From contig NZ_SCNL01000001.1 of assembly GCF_005502745.1 (NCBI RefSeq), positions 248,001-312,000 on the forward strand: 64,000 nt of DNA. The letters run 5' to 3'. Origin of the DNA: Sphingomonas sp. 3P27F8. Lineage in GTDB: Bacteria; Pseudomonadota; Alphaproteobacteria; Sphingomonadales; Sphingomonadaceae. The notes below the pieces were generated by a model. That model was not told where the DNA came from. It ran no database searches and saw only the letters and a list, made by a program, of their open reading frames with translations. Numbering within the stretch: the stretch's first letter is position 1; each line of letters starts with the position of its first letter. Of the stretch, positions 19,453 through 28,732 are shown piece by piece. The position numbers and the translations under genes were made by a program.

Positions 19453-19481
19453 TTGCCGTCCCTCATATCGGAAAACGGCAA
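19453..19481 (-). promoter_or_regulatory. Stem-loop directly before the endolysin start codon
   Basis: Perfect 7-bp arms TTGCCGT and ACGGCAA enclose a 15-base loop that carries the purine-rich ribosome site (GAGGG on the minus strand). The second arm ends immediately before the ATG at 19452. In RNA this would place the ribosome site in a loop and the start codon at the stem base, a candidate translational control element. Confidence 0.4.
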
Positions 19482-19519
19482 GCCATTTAACCCAATTGGT
19501 TCATGTAGGACAGAATGAC

Positions 19520-20845
19520 TTAGCTGAAATCGACCGACTCAAAGCGGATCGGCGTGCCTTGCGGGCCTTCCCCGAGGCTGTCTTCCCACATCGCCACCGT
19601 CCCGCGGATGATCGTGCCGATCGCCTTGCCGGTAAGCTGCATCCCGGTGAACGGCGACCAGCCGCAGCGTGAGGCCAACCAGTTCTCCTCAACCGACCAG
19701 CGCTTTTTCAGATCGACGATGGTGAAATCGGCGTCATAGCCGGCCGCGATTCGCCCCTTGCCCTCGATGCCGAAGATACGCTGCGCGCCCGCGCTGGTCA
19801 GCTCGATCACACGCTGTAGGGTTAGCCGTCCGTGCACTGCATGATCGAGGAGCAGCGGCAACAACGTCTGCACGCCCGGCATGCCGCTGGGCGATCCGGG
19901 GTAGGGCGTGGATTTTTCCTCCAGTGTGTGCGGGGCGTGATCCGAACCGATCACATCCGGGACGCCCTGGTTCAGCCAGTGCCACAACCCGTCGCGATGC
20001 GCGCCCGATCGGATCGGCGGGTTCATCTGCGCCAGCGTGCCGAGGCGCGGATAGGCCTCCTCCCCCGCGAGCGTGAGATGCTGGGGCGTCACCTCGCACG
20101 AGGCGATATCCTTGTGCTGCGAAAGCAGCTCAAGCTCGGCGGGCGTCGTGACGTGGAGCACATGGATGCGCCGCCGCGCCGCCCGCGCCAGCTTCAGGAT
20201 GCGGCGCGTGGCAAGGATCGCGCTTTCGTCATCACGCCATACCGGATGGCTGGAAGGATCGCCCGCGATGCGCTCATCGGCGCGCGCGTTCATGCGGTCT
20301 TCGTCCTCGGCGTGGATCGCGACGCGGCGATGGCCGGACGCCAGCACTTCCGCGAGCCGCGCGTCCTCACTCACCAGCAGATCGCCGGTCGAGGCGCCCA
20401 TGAAGATCTTCACGCCCGCGGTCCCCGGCAGCCGTTCGAGTTCCGCCAGGTCTCGCGCGTTATGGTTGGTCGCGCCGACATAGAAAGCGTGGTCGCACCA
20501 CATCCGCCCCTTGGCGCGGGCGAGCTTGTCCGCGATCGCTGCGGCGCTGTCGGTATTGGGCTTGGTGTTGGGCATCTCGAACACGCCGGTCACGCCGCCC
20601 ATCACCGCCGCGACGCTGCCGCTGGCGAGGTCTTCCTTGTGCTCCAGCCCCGGCTCGCGGAAATGCACCTGTGTGTCTATGACGCCGGGCAGGATATCGA
20701 GCCCGGTGCAGTCGATCGTTCGGCCGGCATCGCCGCTCGCGCCGATCGCGGCGATCTTCCCGTCCCGCACGCCGACATTCGCCGCGATCGGGCCGCCGGG
20801 CGTATGAACGATCCCGTTCGCCAGCAGGAGATCAAAGGTTGCCAT
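19520..20845 (-). CDS. pyrC: Dihydroorotase
   Basis: Amidohydrolase that cyclises carbamoyl aspartate in pyrimidine synthesis. Zinc-binding QVHFREPGLEHKED (~60), the carbamylated Lys in GVKIFMGASTG (~155), His residues in AIHAEDED and VLHVTTP, and the catalytic Asp in GSDHAPHT (~305) are visible. 441 aa fits class I DHOases (PyrC/AllB-like branch). Allantoinase is a less likely alternative because no purine-degradation genes are near. The gene stands alone, divergent from ygfZ. Confidence 0.92.
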   Translation of the reverse strand: MATFDLLLANGIVHTPGGPIAANVGVRDGKIAAIGASGDAGRTIDCTGLDILPGVIDTQVHFREPGLEHKEDLASGSVAAVMGGVTGVFEMPNTKPNTDSAAAIADKLARAKGRMWCDHAFYVGATNHNARDLAELERLPGTAGVKIFMGASTGDLLVSEDARLAEVLASGHRRVAIHAEDEDRMNARADERIAGDPSSHPVWRDDESAILATRRILKLARAARRRIHVLHVTTPAELELLSQHKDIASCEVTPQHLTLAGEEAYPRLGTLAQMNPPIRSGAHRDGLWHWLNQGVPDVIGSDHAPHTLEEKSTPYPGSPSGMPGVQTLLPLLLDHAVHGRLTLQRVIELTSAGAQRIFGIEGKGRIAAGYDADFTIVDLKKRWSVEENWLASRCGWSPFTGMQLTGKAIGTIIRGTVAMWEDSLGEGPQGTPIRFESVDFS

Positions 20846-20890
20846 CGTTCAGCCCTTTCGTCGCGTGTCGCGCATCCCTAACTGGGCGGC

Positions 20891-21604
20891 ATGAGCGATA
20901 CCACCCCGACGATGCTGCCAGACCGCGCCGTGATCCGCATTTCCGGCGAGAATGCGCGTGATTTCCTGCAAGGGCTGGTGACGAATGACGTGTCGGGCGC
21001 GCTCCCCGTCTGGGCGGCGCTGCTGACCCCGCAGGGAAAGGCGTTGTTCGATTTCATCATCTGGGAGGACGGCGCCGATCTGCTGATCGATTGCGAGGCG
21101 ACGCAGGCGGACGCGTTGGCACGCCGGCTGACGGTCTATCGCCTGCGCCGGGCGATCTCGATCACCCGCGATGAGACACTTGCGGTGCATTGGAGCGCGT
21201 CCAGCAATGAAGGCACGGCCGATCCCCGCCTGGCTGCGCTGGGCAATCGCTGGATTGCCGCGCCGGGCGCGCCGGCGGAGGGCTGGCTCGCGCACCGCCT
21301 TTCCTGCGGCGTGACGGAAGGCGTTGCCGAATTAGGCGACGGTACGACACTATGGCTGGAATGCAACGCGCGCGAGTTGAACGGCGTCAGCTTTGCCAAG
21401 GGATGCTATGTCGGGCAGGAAAACACGGCGCGCATGCATCATCGCGCCAAGGTCAACCGCCGCCTGATCGTCGCCCCGCTCGGCGACGCAAGCGAGCGGA
21501 CGCGGATCCGCTATCCCGCGCTCGGGCTGATGGTCGAGCATCGCCGCGTCGAGGCACTGGGCGACGCGCTGGTTCCCGAGTGGCTGTCATCCGCGATCGC
21601 TTGA
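20891..21604 (+). CDS. ygfZ: Folate-binding YgfZ/IBA57-type protein
   Basis: Tetrahydrofolate-dependent protein that supports [4Fe-4S] enzyme maturation. The diagnostic KGCYVGQE motif with its essential Cys lies at ~175, followed by NTARMHHRAKVNRRL; the N-terminal GCV-T fold begins RAVIRISGENARDFLQGL. 237 aa is in the family range. Its 3' end overlaps the convergent VOC gene by 18 bp. Confidence 0.92.
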   Translation: MSDTTPTMLPDRAVIRISGENARDFLQGLVTNDVSGALPVWAALLTPQGKALFDFIIWEDGADLLIDCEATQADALARRLTVYRLRRAISITRDETLAVHWSASSNEGTADPRLAALGNRWIAAPGAPAEGWLAHRLSCGVTEGVAELGDGTTLWLECNARELNGVSFAKGCYVGQENTARMHHRAKVNRRLIVAPLGDASERTRIRYPALGLMVEHRRVEALGDALVPEWLSSAIA

Positions 21605-22030
21605 CCGCCGATCCTCGTCATTAGGCCACAGCCCGGGCGTCGCCAGCTCGAGCACGTGACCATCCGGGTCTTCAAAATAGACGCTGGTGCCGCCACGTGG
21701 CCAGCGCATCTCGCCACGCATTACAACGCGATGATCCGAAAGATGCGCCCTCCACCGATCGAGTGCATCGGCCGGAATCGCAAACGCCATATGCAGTGGC
21801 CCATCGCCGTCATGGCCGGGAATCGTGCCGCTTTCGGTTGTGACGTCGCGCGTCGCGCCGCCGCGCGGGAACAGCAGCAGCACCCCGCCGCGCCCAGCAT
21901 CGAACGCCGTTAGCCGCGCGCTCTCGATCATGATACGCAGCCCGAGCGTATCCCGGAAGAACGCTGCCGATCGCACCATATCGGAAACATAGAGCGACGT
22001 TTCCAATAATCCCGCGATCGGCGGCGCCAT
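21587..22030 (-). CDS. VOC (glyoxalase/bleomycin resistance) family protein
   Basis: 147-residue paired beta-alpha-beta-beta-beta protein. Elements seen are ETSLYVSDMVRSAAFFRDTLGLR at the N-terminus, a metal-ligand-like His in PLHMAFAI, and YFEDPDGHVLELATPG at the end. The metal-site pattern supports a dioxygenase/isomerase-like fold but not a specific reaction. It begins 2 bp after the ugd stop and may be cotranscribed with ugd. Confidence 0.85.
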   Translation of the reverse strand: MAPPIAGLLETSLYVSDMVRSAAFFRDTLGLRIMIESARLTAFDAGRGGVLLLFPRGGATRDVTTESGTIPGHDGDGPLHMAFAIPADALDRWRAHLSDHRVVMRGEMRWPRGGTSVYFEDPDGHVLELATPGLWPNDEDRRSSDRG

Positions 22031-22032
22031 TG

Positions 22033-23334
22033 CTATCGTCCGACCGCCGTATAAGCGAAGCCCGCCCGCTCGGCCTCGTCGCGATCATAGATATTGCGCA
22101 GATCGACAAGCGCCGCGCCCGCCATCATTGTGGCAAGCCGCTTGAGATCAAGCGCGCGGAATACATCCCATTCGGTAACGATTGCCACCGCATCCGCGCC
22201 CTCGGCCGCGTCATATGCATCTCTGCAATAGGTGATGTTCGGCATCACTGCCTTCGCGGTTTCTTCGCCCTCCGGGTCGAACGCACGGACATTGACGCCG
22301 GCATCAATGAGGCTTTGCACGATCGCGATCGACGGCGCGTCCCGCATATCATCGGTATTCGGTTTGAATGTCAGGCCGAGCACCGCGACCGTTTTGCCGC
22401 GCGGTTCCCCGCCAAGCGCCGCTAGCACCTTGCGCCCCATTGCGCGCTTGCGCGTGTCATTCACCTGAACGACTGCCTCGACGATCCGCACCGGGCTTTC
22501 GAAATCTTCCGCTGTCTTGAGCAGCGCCAGCGTATCTTTCGGGAAGCAAGAGCCGCCATAACCTGGGCCGGCGTGAAGGAACTTGCGCCCGATCCGGTTG
22601 TCCAGCCCAATCCCGCGCGCCACGTCCTGCACGTTCGCGCCGACTGCTTCGCACAGGTCGGCCATTTCGTTGATGAAGGTGATCTTCGTGGCGAGAAACG
22701 CGTTGGCGGCGTATTTGGTGAGTTCGGCTGTTCGCCGCCCGGTGAAGAGTATCGGGCTTTCACCCAGATACAGCGGGCGATACACTTCGCGCATCACCGC
22801 CTTGGCGCGTTCGTCATCGGTGCCTAGCACGATACGGTCCGGGCGTTTGAAATCACCGATCGCGGCGCCTTCACGCAGGAATTCCGGGTTTGAAACCACG
22901 GTGAAATCGCCGTCCGGGCGCGTTTCACGCAGGATATGCTCGACCCGGTCACCCGTGCCCACCGGCACGGTTGACTTGTTTACCACCACCAACGGCCCGG
23001 TCGCCGCGCGGGCAATCTCCTCGGCCGCGGCATAGACGTAGCTCAGATCCGCATGGCCATCACCGCGACGCGATGGCGTGCCGACCGCGATGAAGACAGC
23101 ATCAGCTCCCGCGACCCCTGCCGCAAGGTCGGTCGTGAAAGCGAGCCGGCCGGCCGCGACGTTGGCCGCCACGAGTTGGTCGAGCCCGGGCTCGTAGATA
23201 GGCATCCGGCCCGCGAGCAGGGATTCGATCTTCTCCGCAGCCTTGTCGACACAGGTGACGCTGTGGCCGAAATCGGCGAAGCAGGCGCCGGATACCAATC
23301 CGACATAGCCTGAGCCGATCATCGTGATACGCAT
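22033..23334 (-). CDS. ugd: UDP-glucose 6-dehydrogenase
   Basis: Oxidises UDP-glucose to UDP-glucuronate, a precursor of exopolysaccharide and glycosphingolipid sugars. N-terminal NAD site MIGSGYVGLVSGACFADFG, the catalytic Cys in GPGYGGSCFPKDT (~260), and the C-terminal UDP-binding half with GLTFKPNTDDMRDAPS. ATG 23334 follows GGGAG at 5-base spacing; upstream in-frame extension has no support. 433 aa. UDP-glucuronate would be needed for the glucuronosyl sphingolipid typical of sphingomonads, which lack standard LPS; that use is inferred. Confidence 0.96.
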   Translation of the reverse strand: MRITMIGSGYVGLVSGACFADFGHSVTCVDKAAEKIESLLAGRMPIYEPGLDQLVAANVAAGRLAFTTDLAAGVAGADAVFIAVGTPSRRGDGHADLSYVYAAAEEIARAATGPLVVVNKSTVPVGTGDRVEHILRETRPDGDFTVVSNPEFLREGAAIGDFKRPDRIVLGTDDERAKAVMREVYRPLYLGESPILFTGRRTAELTKYAANAFLATKITFINEMADLCEAVGANVQDVARGIGLDNRIGRKFLHAGPGYGGSCFPKDTLALLKTAEDFESPVRIVEAVVQVNDTRKRAMGRKVLAALGGEPRGKTVAVLGLTFKPNTDDMRDAPSIAIVQSLIDAGVNVRAFDPEGEETAKAVMPNITYCRDAYDAAEGADAVAIVTEWDVFRALDLKRLATMMAGAALVDLRNIYDRDEAERAGFAYTAVGR

Positions 23335-23607
23335 CTGAACTCCCTTCATCAGGCGTGTTGCCGACGCGGCTCTAAAGTCTTCACCGGCAAACACCACCTC
23401 TAACCGCACATCATCAGCCCGGTTGGCAACGTCGTCCGCTTGGCAGCCGATTGCCGCGATACGATGAAACGATGCGGTCAAAGCAGATCATGGCGACAGC
23501 TTGGCGTTGGCGGCAATACCCCCGCAAGCGCGTGATCCCGGTCGCGCCTGTGCAATCAACTGTAAACGGCTAGATCCCGCCGGCCGTGTTCCTGTCCAGC
23601 CGCACAC

Positions 23608-23639
23608 AAAAAAAGGGAGGCCGGCAATGCCGACCTCCC
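23608..23639 (-). terminator. Intrinsic terminator of the OmpA-family gene
   Basis: On the minus strand the arms GGGAGGTCGGC and GCCGGCCTCCC form a long stem with a small loop and are followed by seven T residues. It sits about 25 bp after the stop of the OmpA-family gene. Classic rho-independent form. Confidence 0.9.
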
Positions 23640-23664
23640 GATTTTCTCTGTCTTGTGAAAGACC

Positions 23665-24786
<1,122 letters not shown>

Positions 24787-24872
24787 AATCCCCTTCTCAA
24801 TGGTGTCACTACGGACAACGCAAACTCACTACCCAAGAGAAGGTTTCCACGCAAGCGCGCAAAAACCGGGCG

Positions 24873-24892
24873 TTGTTGCATAAAGGCAACAA
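24873..24892 (-). promoter_or_regulatory. Inverted repeat TTGTTGC-N6-GCAACAA between GTA end and ompA
   Basis: Perfect 7-bp arms with a 6-base loop begin right after the last GTA gene (DUF2793, stop at 24893). On the minus strand a TATAAT box (24892-24897) lies just before it, with no clear -35. It may be an operator at the ompA transcription start, or an RNA hairpin ending the GTA transcript; only a weak T-stretch follows ~7 bases later. Confidence 0.35.
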
Positions 24893-25399
24893 TTATACCT
24901 CGATTATCCCGTGTTCCCTGAGAGTTGCCAGAATCGTGTTCAGCGCGTCGCGCGCCTGTGCATCGATCACCACGCCGCCCGTCGGATCGGGAATGGCGGC
25001 CGCCTGCGGCCCGATCACCTGCTTGCCTTCGATCATCAGCCGCGCGCCGCGAATATCCCCGCTGCGCCAGCCGCCCGCCTCGTATCGGACGGGCAGACTG
25101 TCCGGTACGCTCCACACCGTCATTCCCGGCTGCGGTGTAAGGAACCGCCATCCGCCGCTCGTCCACGCCGCCAGTGCAGCGGCGTGTTCTGCCCACGCTC
25201 CCACCGGAGAGGGGCCGACGATCCAGCAGTCGCCCGGCACCGGATCGGCCGGCGGCGCGTTCACCGCCACCGCAAGCACAGACGCCTGCGTTGCGATGTC
25301 GAGCAGCGCCAGAGCCTCGTTGTGATCGTTTTCCTTCTGCGCCTGGCCCGGCTGCAACAATGGCAGCGCGAGACGTGGCGATCGTTCGTCGCTCATCAT
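24893..25399 (-). CDS. DUF2793 protein, GTA tail-associated
   Basis: 168-residue protein that ends the GTA cluster. DUF2793 features are the N-terminal LALPLLQPGQAQKENDHNEALALLD and a central PPADPVPGDCWIVG followed by GAWAEHAAALAAW and GGWRFLTPQPG. Such proteins are found at the end of RcGTA-like clusters and in prophages as fibre or adhesin-like proteins. Starts ATG 25399 or 25396 follow GGAGAG. It begins ~10 bp after the gp15 3' fragment. A role in receptor binding is inference. Confidence 0.75.
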   Translation of the reverse strand: MMSDERSPRLALPLLQPGQAQKENDHNEALALLDIATQASVLAVAVNAPPADPVPGDCWIVGPSPVGAWAEHAAALAAWTSGGWRFLTPQPGMTVWSVPDSLPVRYEAGGWRSGDIRGARLMIEGKQVIGPQAAAIPDPTGGVVIDAQARDALNTILATLREHGIIEV

Positions 25400-25408
25400 T
25401 CTCTCCGT

Positions 25409-26419
25409 TTAGAAACTGAAGATCGCCGCGGGGGAGATGCCATTCGTGCCGATCTGCGCGACAGAGATCGACACCGGCCCGGCCGCGCGCTCGGCGGCGG
25501 ACACCAAAGCCGCGGCGACCTCTACCGTCATCGTCCGGGTCGGCAGCGTCGCCGGCGCGATCGTGACGCGATATTGTTCGCGCTCCTCGCCCAGCGGCGT
25601 TTCCGCGCCGTCACGCCAGCGCCAGCCGCTGCGCCCGCGCCGCCGCCATCGCACCAGCGCGCTGCCGTCCACCTGCGAGACGGCCTCGATGCGCACCGGC
25701 GACGGCGGCAGGATCGAGGCCCCGGTAAGCAGCACCTCCGCCTCGGCCGAGTCCGCGACAGCATCGGCCGCAACGCGGAGCGTCCGCCCCACCGATGCGG
25801 CTACCGAAACGGCGGCGACGGCATCCTGCTCGATCAGCACGAAGCGCTCGCCCGGCGTATGTGCAACAGCGCCCGTTCCGCGGCGCCCGCGCCACAATCC
25901 GCGAAGCAGCCATCGTCGCGGCGCGATCTGTGTCGCCGCCGCGAACTGAATCAGTTCGTCGCCGATCAGCGCCAGATTCGCGCCAAGATCCAGCGCACCC
26001 GCGCCCGCATCGCCCAGCGACATATCCTCATGCGCCAGATCGACGATGATCTCGTTGCGCTGGTCGATCAGCGCCACTGGCCCGGCCGGCACCGCGCCAA
26101 CCGTCGTGCCAAGCGTCGCCGGCAACGCCGTGCCGCCGATCGCTATCCAGCTTGCCCCCGCGTCCAGGCTGTATCGCAATCCTGCCCGGCGCCACCCCGG
26201 GCCGGTTCCGGCCGCGGCGATCAGGATACGCGGTTCCGTCAGCAGCGCCTCGTCGAGCGCAGGCAATTCGAAAGCGTGCAGGATCGTAGCACCCGCCACC
26301 ATGTCCGGCGCGCCGACCGATCGCCCGGGCGACGCGCGCGCCGGAAGCGTCGCCGCGCGCTCCGCGACCAGTTCGAGCGTCGTCGCCATCCCCTCCAGCG
26401 ACGTGCCCGTCACCGCCAC
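25409..26419 (-). CDS. GTA gp15 hub protein, C-terminal fragment (frameshifted)
   Basis: Second part of the phage-tail/host-specificity hub gene. It opens with a GTG codon and overlaps the N-terminal fragment by 10 bp in another frame; TGTSLEGMATTLEL right after the junction continues the sequence that follows WRV in intact homologues. The fragment covers the C-terminal tail domains (LLRGLWRGRRGTGAV, RIEAVSQVDGSALVRWRRR), ending at ISPAAIFSF. On its own the GTG start has no ribosome site. One added G in the GG run near 26412 would join both parts to about 705 aa. Either a real mutation, an expressed two-part protein, or a sequencing error. Confidence 0.75.
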   Translation of the reverse strand: MAVTGTSLEGMATTLELVAERAATLPARASPGRSVGAPDMVAGATILHAFELPALDEALLTEPRILIAAAGTGPGWRRAGLRYSLDAGASWIAIGGTALPATLGTTVGAVPAGPVALIDQRNEIIVDLAHEDMSLGDAGAGALDLGANLALIGDELIQFAAATQIAPRRWLLRGLWRGRRGTGAVAHTPGERFVLIEQDAVAAVSVAASVGRTLRVAADAVADSAEAEVLLTGASILPPSPVRIEAVSQVDGSALVRWRRRGRSGWRWRDGAETPLGEEREQYRVTIAPATLPTRTMTVEVAAALVSAAERAAGPVSISVAQIGTNGISPAAIFSF

Positions 26420-27543
26420 CGCCCGCTCTCGCCCCGGATCGTCACGCGGTCGCCCGGCGCGATCCCGATCGCACAGGTGTCGGTCGAAACCGTGCGCCCC
26501 ACACGTTCCGTTTCAGCGCGGGCGAGTGTCGCCGTCGCAATCGCCTTCGCCGCCCCCGCGCCGATCGCGACGGGAGCATCGATGGTGTCGTGCCGGTTGC
26601 CCGCGCCGGGCCGCGTCGCGCGCTGGATCCCGGTCTGATAGTCGCGATCGGGATCATAATGCGCGACGGAAACCGATTGCGGCACCGCCTCGATCGGCCG
26701 GATCGAACGGGCGCGCGTCGATCGCTTCACGCCGTCATCGGCGATCATCAGCACCGGCCCGGAACCCGGCCCGCGCATCTCGGTCGCCGCGCCGACCTGC
26801 GCAAAGCGGCAGCCACCGATCCGCCCGAGCGTTTCCACCACTGCCCGCGCCGTATCGCCATAGCCGGAGAAGCCGTCGATAACGGTCGCGGCCCCCGCGT
26901 CCCGCACCACGCCATCGCTCATCGCCGCCGCGATTCCGCCGATCGTCACCGGCCCGGCATCCGCCTGCACCTCGAAGGTTAGCGAGGGGATGCGGTTCCC
27001 GAAATCCTCCAGCGCCATATCCTCGAACACCGCATAGGCGATGCCGCGATGCGCCGGAGTCAGCGCGCTCCCCTCCGCGCTCGCGATCAGCGGATCGGCC
27101 GGCTGGTCTTCCGCGCCGGGATGGAGCCGGAAGCGCGTCGCGGATTTCCAGTCCCCCGCCGCGCCGCGCAGCAGCTTGCCGTCAGCCCAGATTCGCCGCA
27201 CGCCCAGGATCTGCCGCGCCGACAGCGCCACCGCGAACGAGGCCGTGTAGCTATAGGTTGTAACGCTCGGCCGCCCCTTCCCCCCGCCGCTGGTGGCGCG
27301 ATGTTCCACCAGGTCAGTCGCCCAGATGACCGATCCCGCGACCCGCATCGTGCCGAACATCTTCGGAATCTGCGTGCCGTAGCTCGACGTCTGTACCGCC
27401 AGTTCGGTCAGCCGCGGGCCCTCGCGTCCCTTCGGCTTGAACAGGACGGTCCGATCGACCGTCTGCCCGATCAGCGCGCCTATCGCGCCGCCGATCGGCC
27501 CGCCGATCACTGTGCCCACCGCCGTCAGCACCAAAGTCGCCAT
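26410..27543 (-). CDS. GTA gp15 hub protein, N-terminal fragment (frameshifted)
   Basis: Starts MATLVLTAVGTVIGGPIGGAIG with a hydrophobic N-terminus, followed by GPRLTELAVQTSSYGTQIPKMFG and VIWATDLVEHR, the Rcc01698/phage-tail-3 type hub protein that forms the tail tip in RcGTA. The frame ends at a TGA just after GESGRWR, where homologues continue VTG. A purine-rich ribosome site (GGAAGGGGAAGAAG) precedes ATG 27543. No TIM-barrel domain of the kind found in RcGTA gp15 is present in this or the second fragment. Truncated at 377 aa it would probably not make a complete hub. Confidence 0.8.
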   Translation of the reverse strand: MATLVLTAVGTVIGGPIGGAIGALIGQTVDRTVLFKPKGREGPRLTELAVQTSSYGTQIPKMFGTMRVAGSVIWATDLVEHRATSGGGKGRPSVTTYSYTASFAVALSARQILGVRRIWADGKLLRGAAGDWKSATRFRLHPGAEDQPADPLIASAEGSALTPAHRGIAYAVFEDMALEDFGNRIPSLTFEVQADAGPVTIGGIAAAMSDGVVRDAGAATVIDGFSGYGDTARAVVETLGRIGGCRFAQVGAATEMRGPGSGPVLMIADDGVKRSTRARSIRPIEAVPQSVSVAHYDPDRDYQTGIQRATRPGAGNRHDTIDAPVAIGAGAAKAIATATLARAETERVGRTVSTDTCAIGIAPGDRVTIRGESGRWR

Positions 27544-27937
27544 CTTCTTCCCCTTCCAATCGCCACGCGCCGATCACCGGCCACGGCGGTGCACCCGGTC
27601 GCTCGACCACACGGCGCAGGCCCGCATCAGCGTGAACAAGGCCCGCGTCGGTGACGATGGCGAGATGCAGCCCGCCATCGGCGCAACACAGCAGCAGATC
27701 GCCCGGCGCATCGCCCGGGCAGGTCGCCAGCCCGGCAAGCATCGCGTCTTCCAGAGCCGCCGGGCCGGATCGCAACGCATAGCCGGCCGGCACCTGCCCT
27801 CGGTAGCCGCCGGCCCGCAGCGCCCAGCCCGCCACGCCGACGCAATCCAGCCCCAGCGCCGGATCGCGCCCGTGCGGCCGGAACCGCGCGCCGACCGTCG
27901 CTCGCGCCGCCGCGACGACGCGGTCCGCGCGCGTCAT
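27314..27937 (-). CDS. GTA gp14 NlpC/P60 cell wall peptidase, no stop at usual end
   Basis: Tail-tip peptidase thought to open peptidoglycan during GTA entry. The catalytic Cys is in GLDCVGVAGWAL (~30) and the His in LHLAIVTDAGLVHAD (~90); GLRRVVERPGAPPWPVIGAWR marks the normal C-terminus near residue 125. The reading frame then does not stop: it runs about 76 codons through the start of gp15, giving Arg/Asp-rich sequence that looks like out-of-frame translation. Start ATG 27937 overlaps the gp13 stop (ATGA). The intended end is probably near 27543. Function call is sound; the 3' end is abnormal. Confidence 0.8.
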   Translation of the reverse strand: MTRADRVVAAARATVGARFRPHGRDPALGLDCVGVAGWALRAGGYRGQVPAGYALRSGPAALEDAMLAGLATCPGDAPGDLLLCCADGGLHLAIVTDAGLVHADAGLRRVVERPGAPPWPVIGAWRLEGEEDGDFGADGGGHSDRRADRRRDRRADRADGRSDRPVQAEGTRGPAADRTGGTDVELRHADSEDVRHDAGRGIGHLGD

Positions 27938-28731
27938 CCGCCCGGATAGCGCGTCAGCAGGTCGATCCCCGGCAGATACGGCTCGCCGCGAAAGTTCACC
28001 GCGTTGCCGAACCGCCCCGCGCAGGTGGCGAGCGTCTTGTCGCATCCCTCGCTCACCTCGATCAGCGCCCCCGCTTCCACCGCGAACGGCGGCAGGCTGC
28101 GCAGCGTCACCGTCGAGCCCGACGAGGCGGTCACAGCGCTTTCGAACCCGCTGTTCGCCCCGCCGAACCAGCGCAGCAGCCCCCCGCCATAGGCATCGGC
28201 CACCGGCTCCGCCCGATCGAGCGTCAGCATTTCGTCGCTCGCGGCGGTCACCCGTGCGAACCGCCGCCGCCCCGCCATCGCCACGCGGCAGCGCCGGTCG
28301 CCCAGCGCGGCGCGGCAATCGGGCGAGGTCGCCTCCGTCGCGGGGCGATCGAGCGCCGCGGCTGCCCCGCGCAACTCGGCGGTGAACGCCTCGCCACCCA
28401 GCTCCACCGCCCCGATCGTCCCTTCGCCGAGCGGCACCGCATCGCCTCGTGCCACCCGATCGACCGCGAAGATCGCCACGCGCGCGCCGTCCCAGCGGCC
28501 CGCGATCAGGTCACGCTCGGTGATCGCCGCGCTGGAAAGCGAACCCTTCGCGTCCATCGTCGCGGGATCGAGGCCGTCTCCGCGCACGATCGCCGACGGG
28601 GTCATGCCCGGCGCCGCGCGATAGGCCATGCCGTCGATCTCCAGGTCGCGATCGTGATCGGTCAGCCCGATCGCCACGCCGTCGCGCCGCTCGATCCGCC
28701 AGCAGATCGCAAGATGCGTCACCCGGTCCAT
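27934..28731 (-). CDS. GTA gp13, DUF2163 baseplate hub protein
   Basis: 265-residue tail hub protein (DUF2163 with BR0599-type C-terminal domain). N-terminal THLAICWRIERRDGVAIGLTDHD and C-terminal GNAVNFRGEPYLPG are diagnostic. Four cysteines (CRAALGDRRC and CDKTLATC) form the cluster that in related tail-tip proteins such as lambda gpL binds an Fe-S centre; the same role here is inferred. It starts 2 bp after the gp12 stop and overlaps gp14 by 4 bp. Confidence 0.88.
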   Translation of the reverse strand: MDRVTHLAICWRIERRDGVAIGLTDHDRDLEIDGMAYRAAPGMTPSAIVRGDGLDPATMDAKGSLSSAAITERDLIAGRWDGARVAIFAVDRVARGDAVPLGEGTIGAVELGGEAFTAELRGAAAALDRPATEATSPDCRAALGDRRCRVAMAGRRRFARVTAASDEMLTLDRAEPVADAYGGGLLRWFGGANSGFESAVTASSGSTVTLRSLPPFAVEAGALIEVSEGCDKTLATCAGRFGNAVNFRGEPYLPGIDLLTRYPGG

Positions 28732-28732
28732 C

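Noticed and set aside
19482-19519. Similarity of TTGGGT-A-rich sequence before the endolysin to TTTGGGTACATAA in the GTA promoter
   Set aside because: Too short and no consistent spacing to a -35 element; only the leader hairpins were kept.
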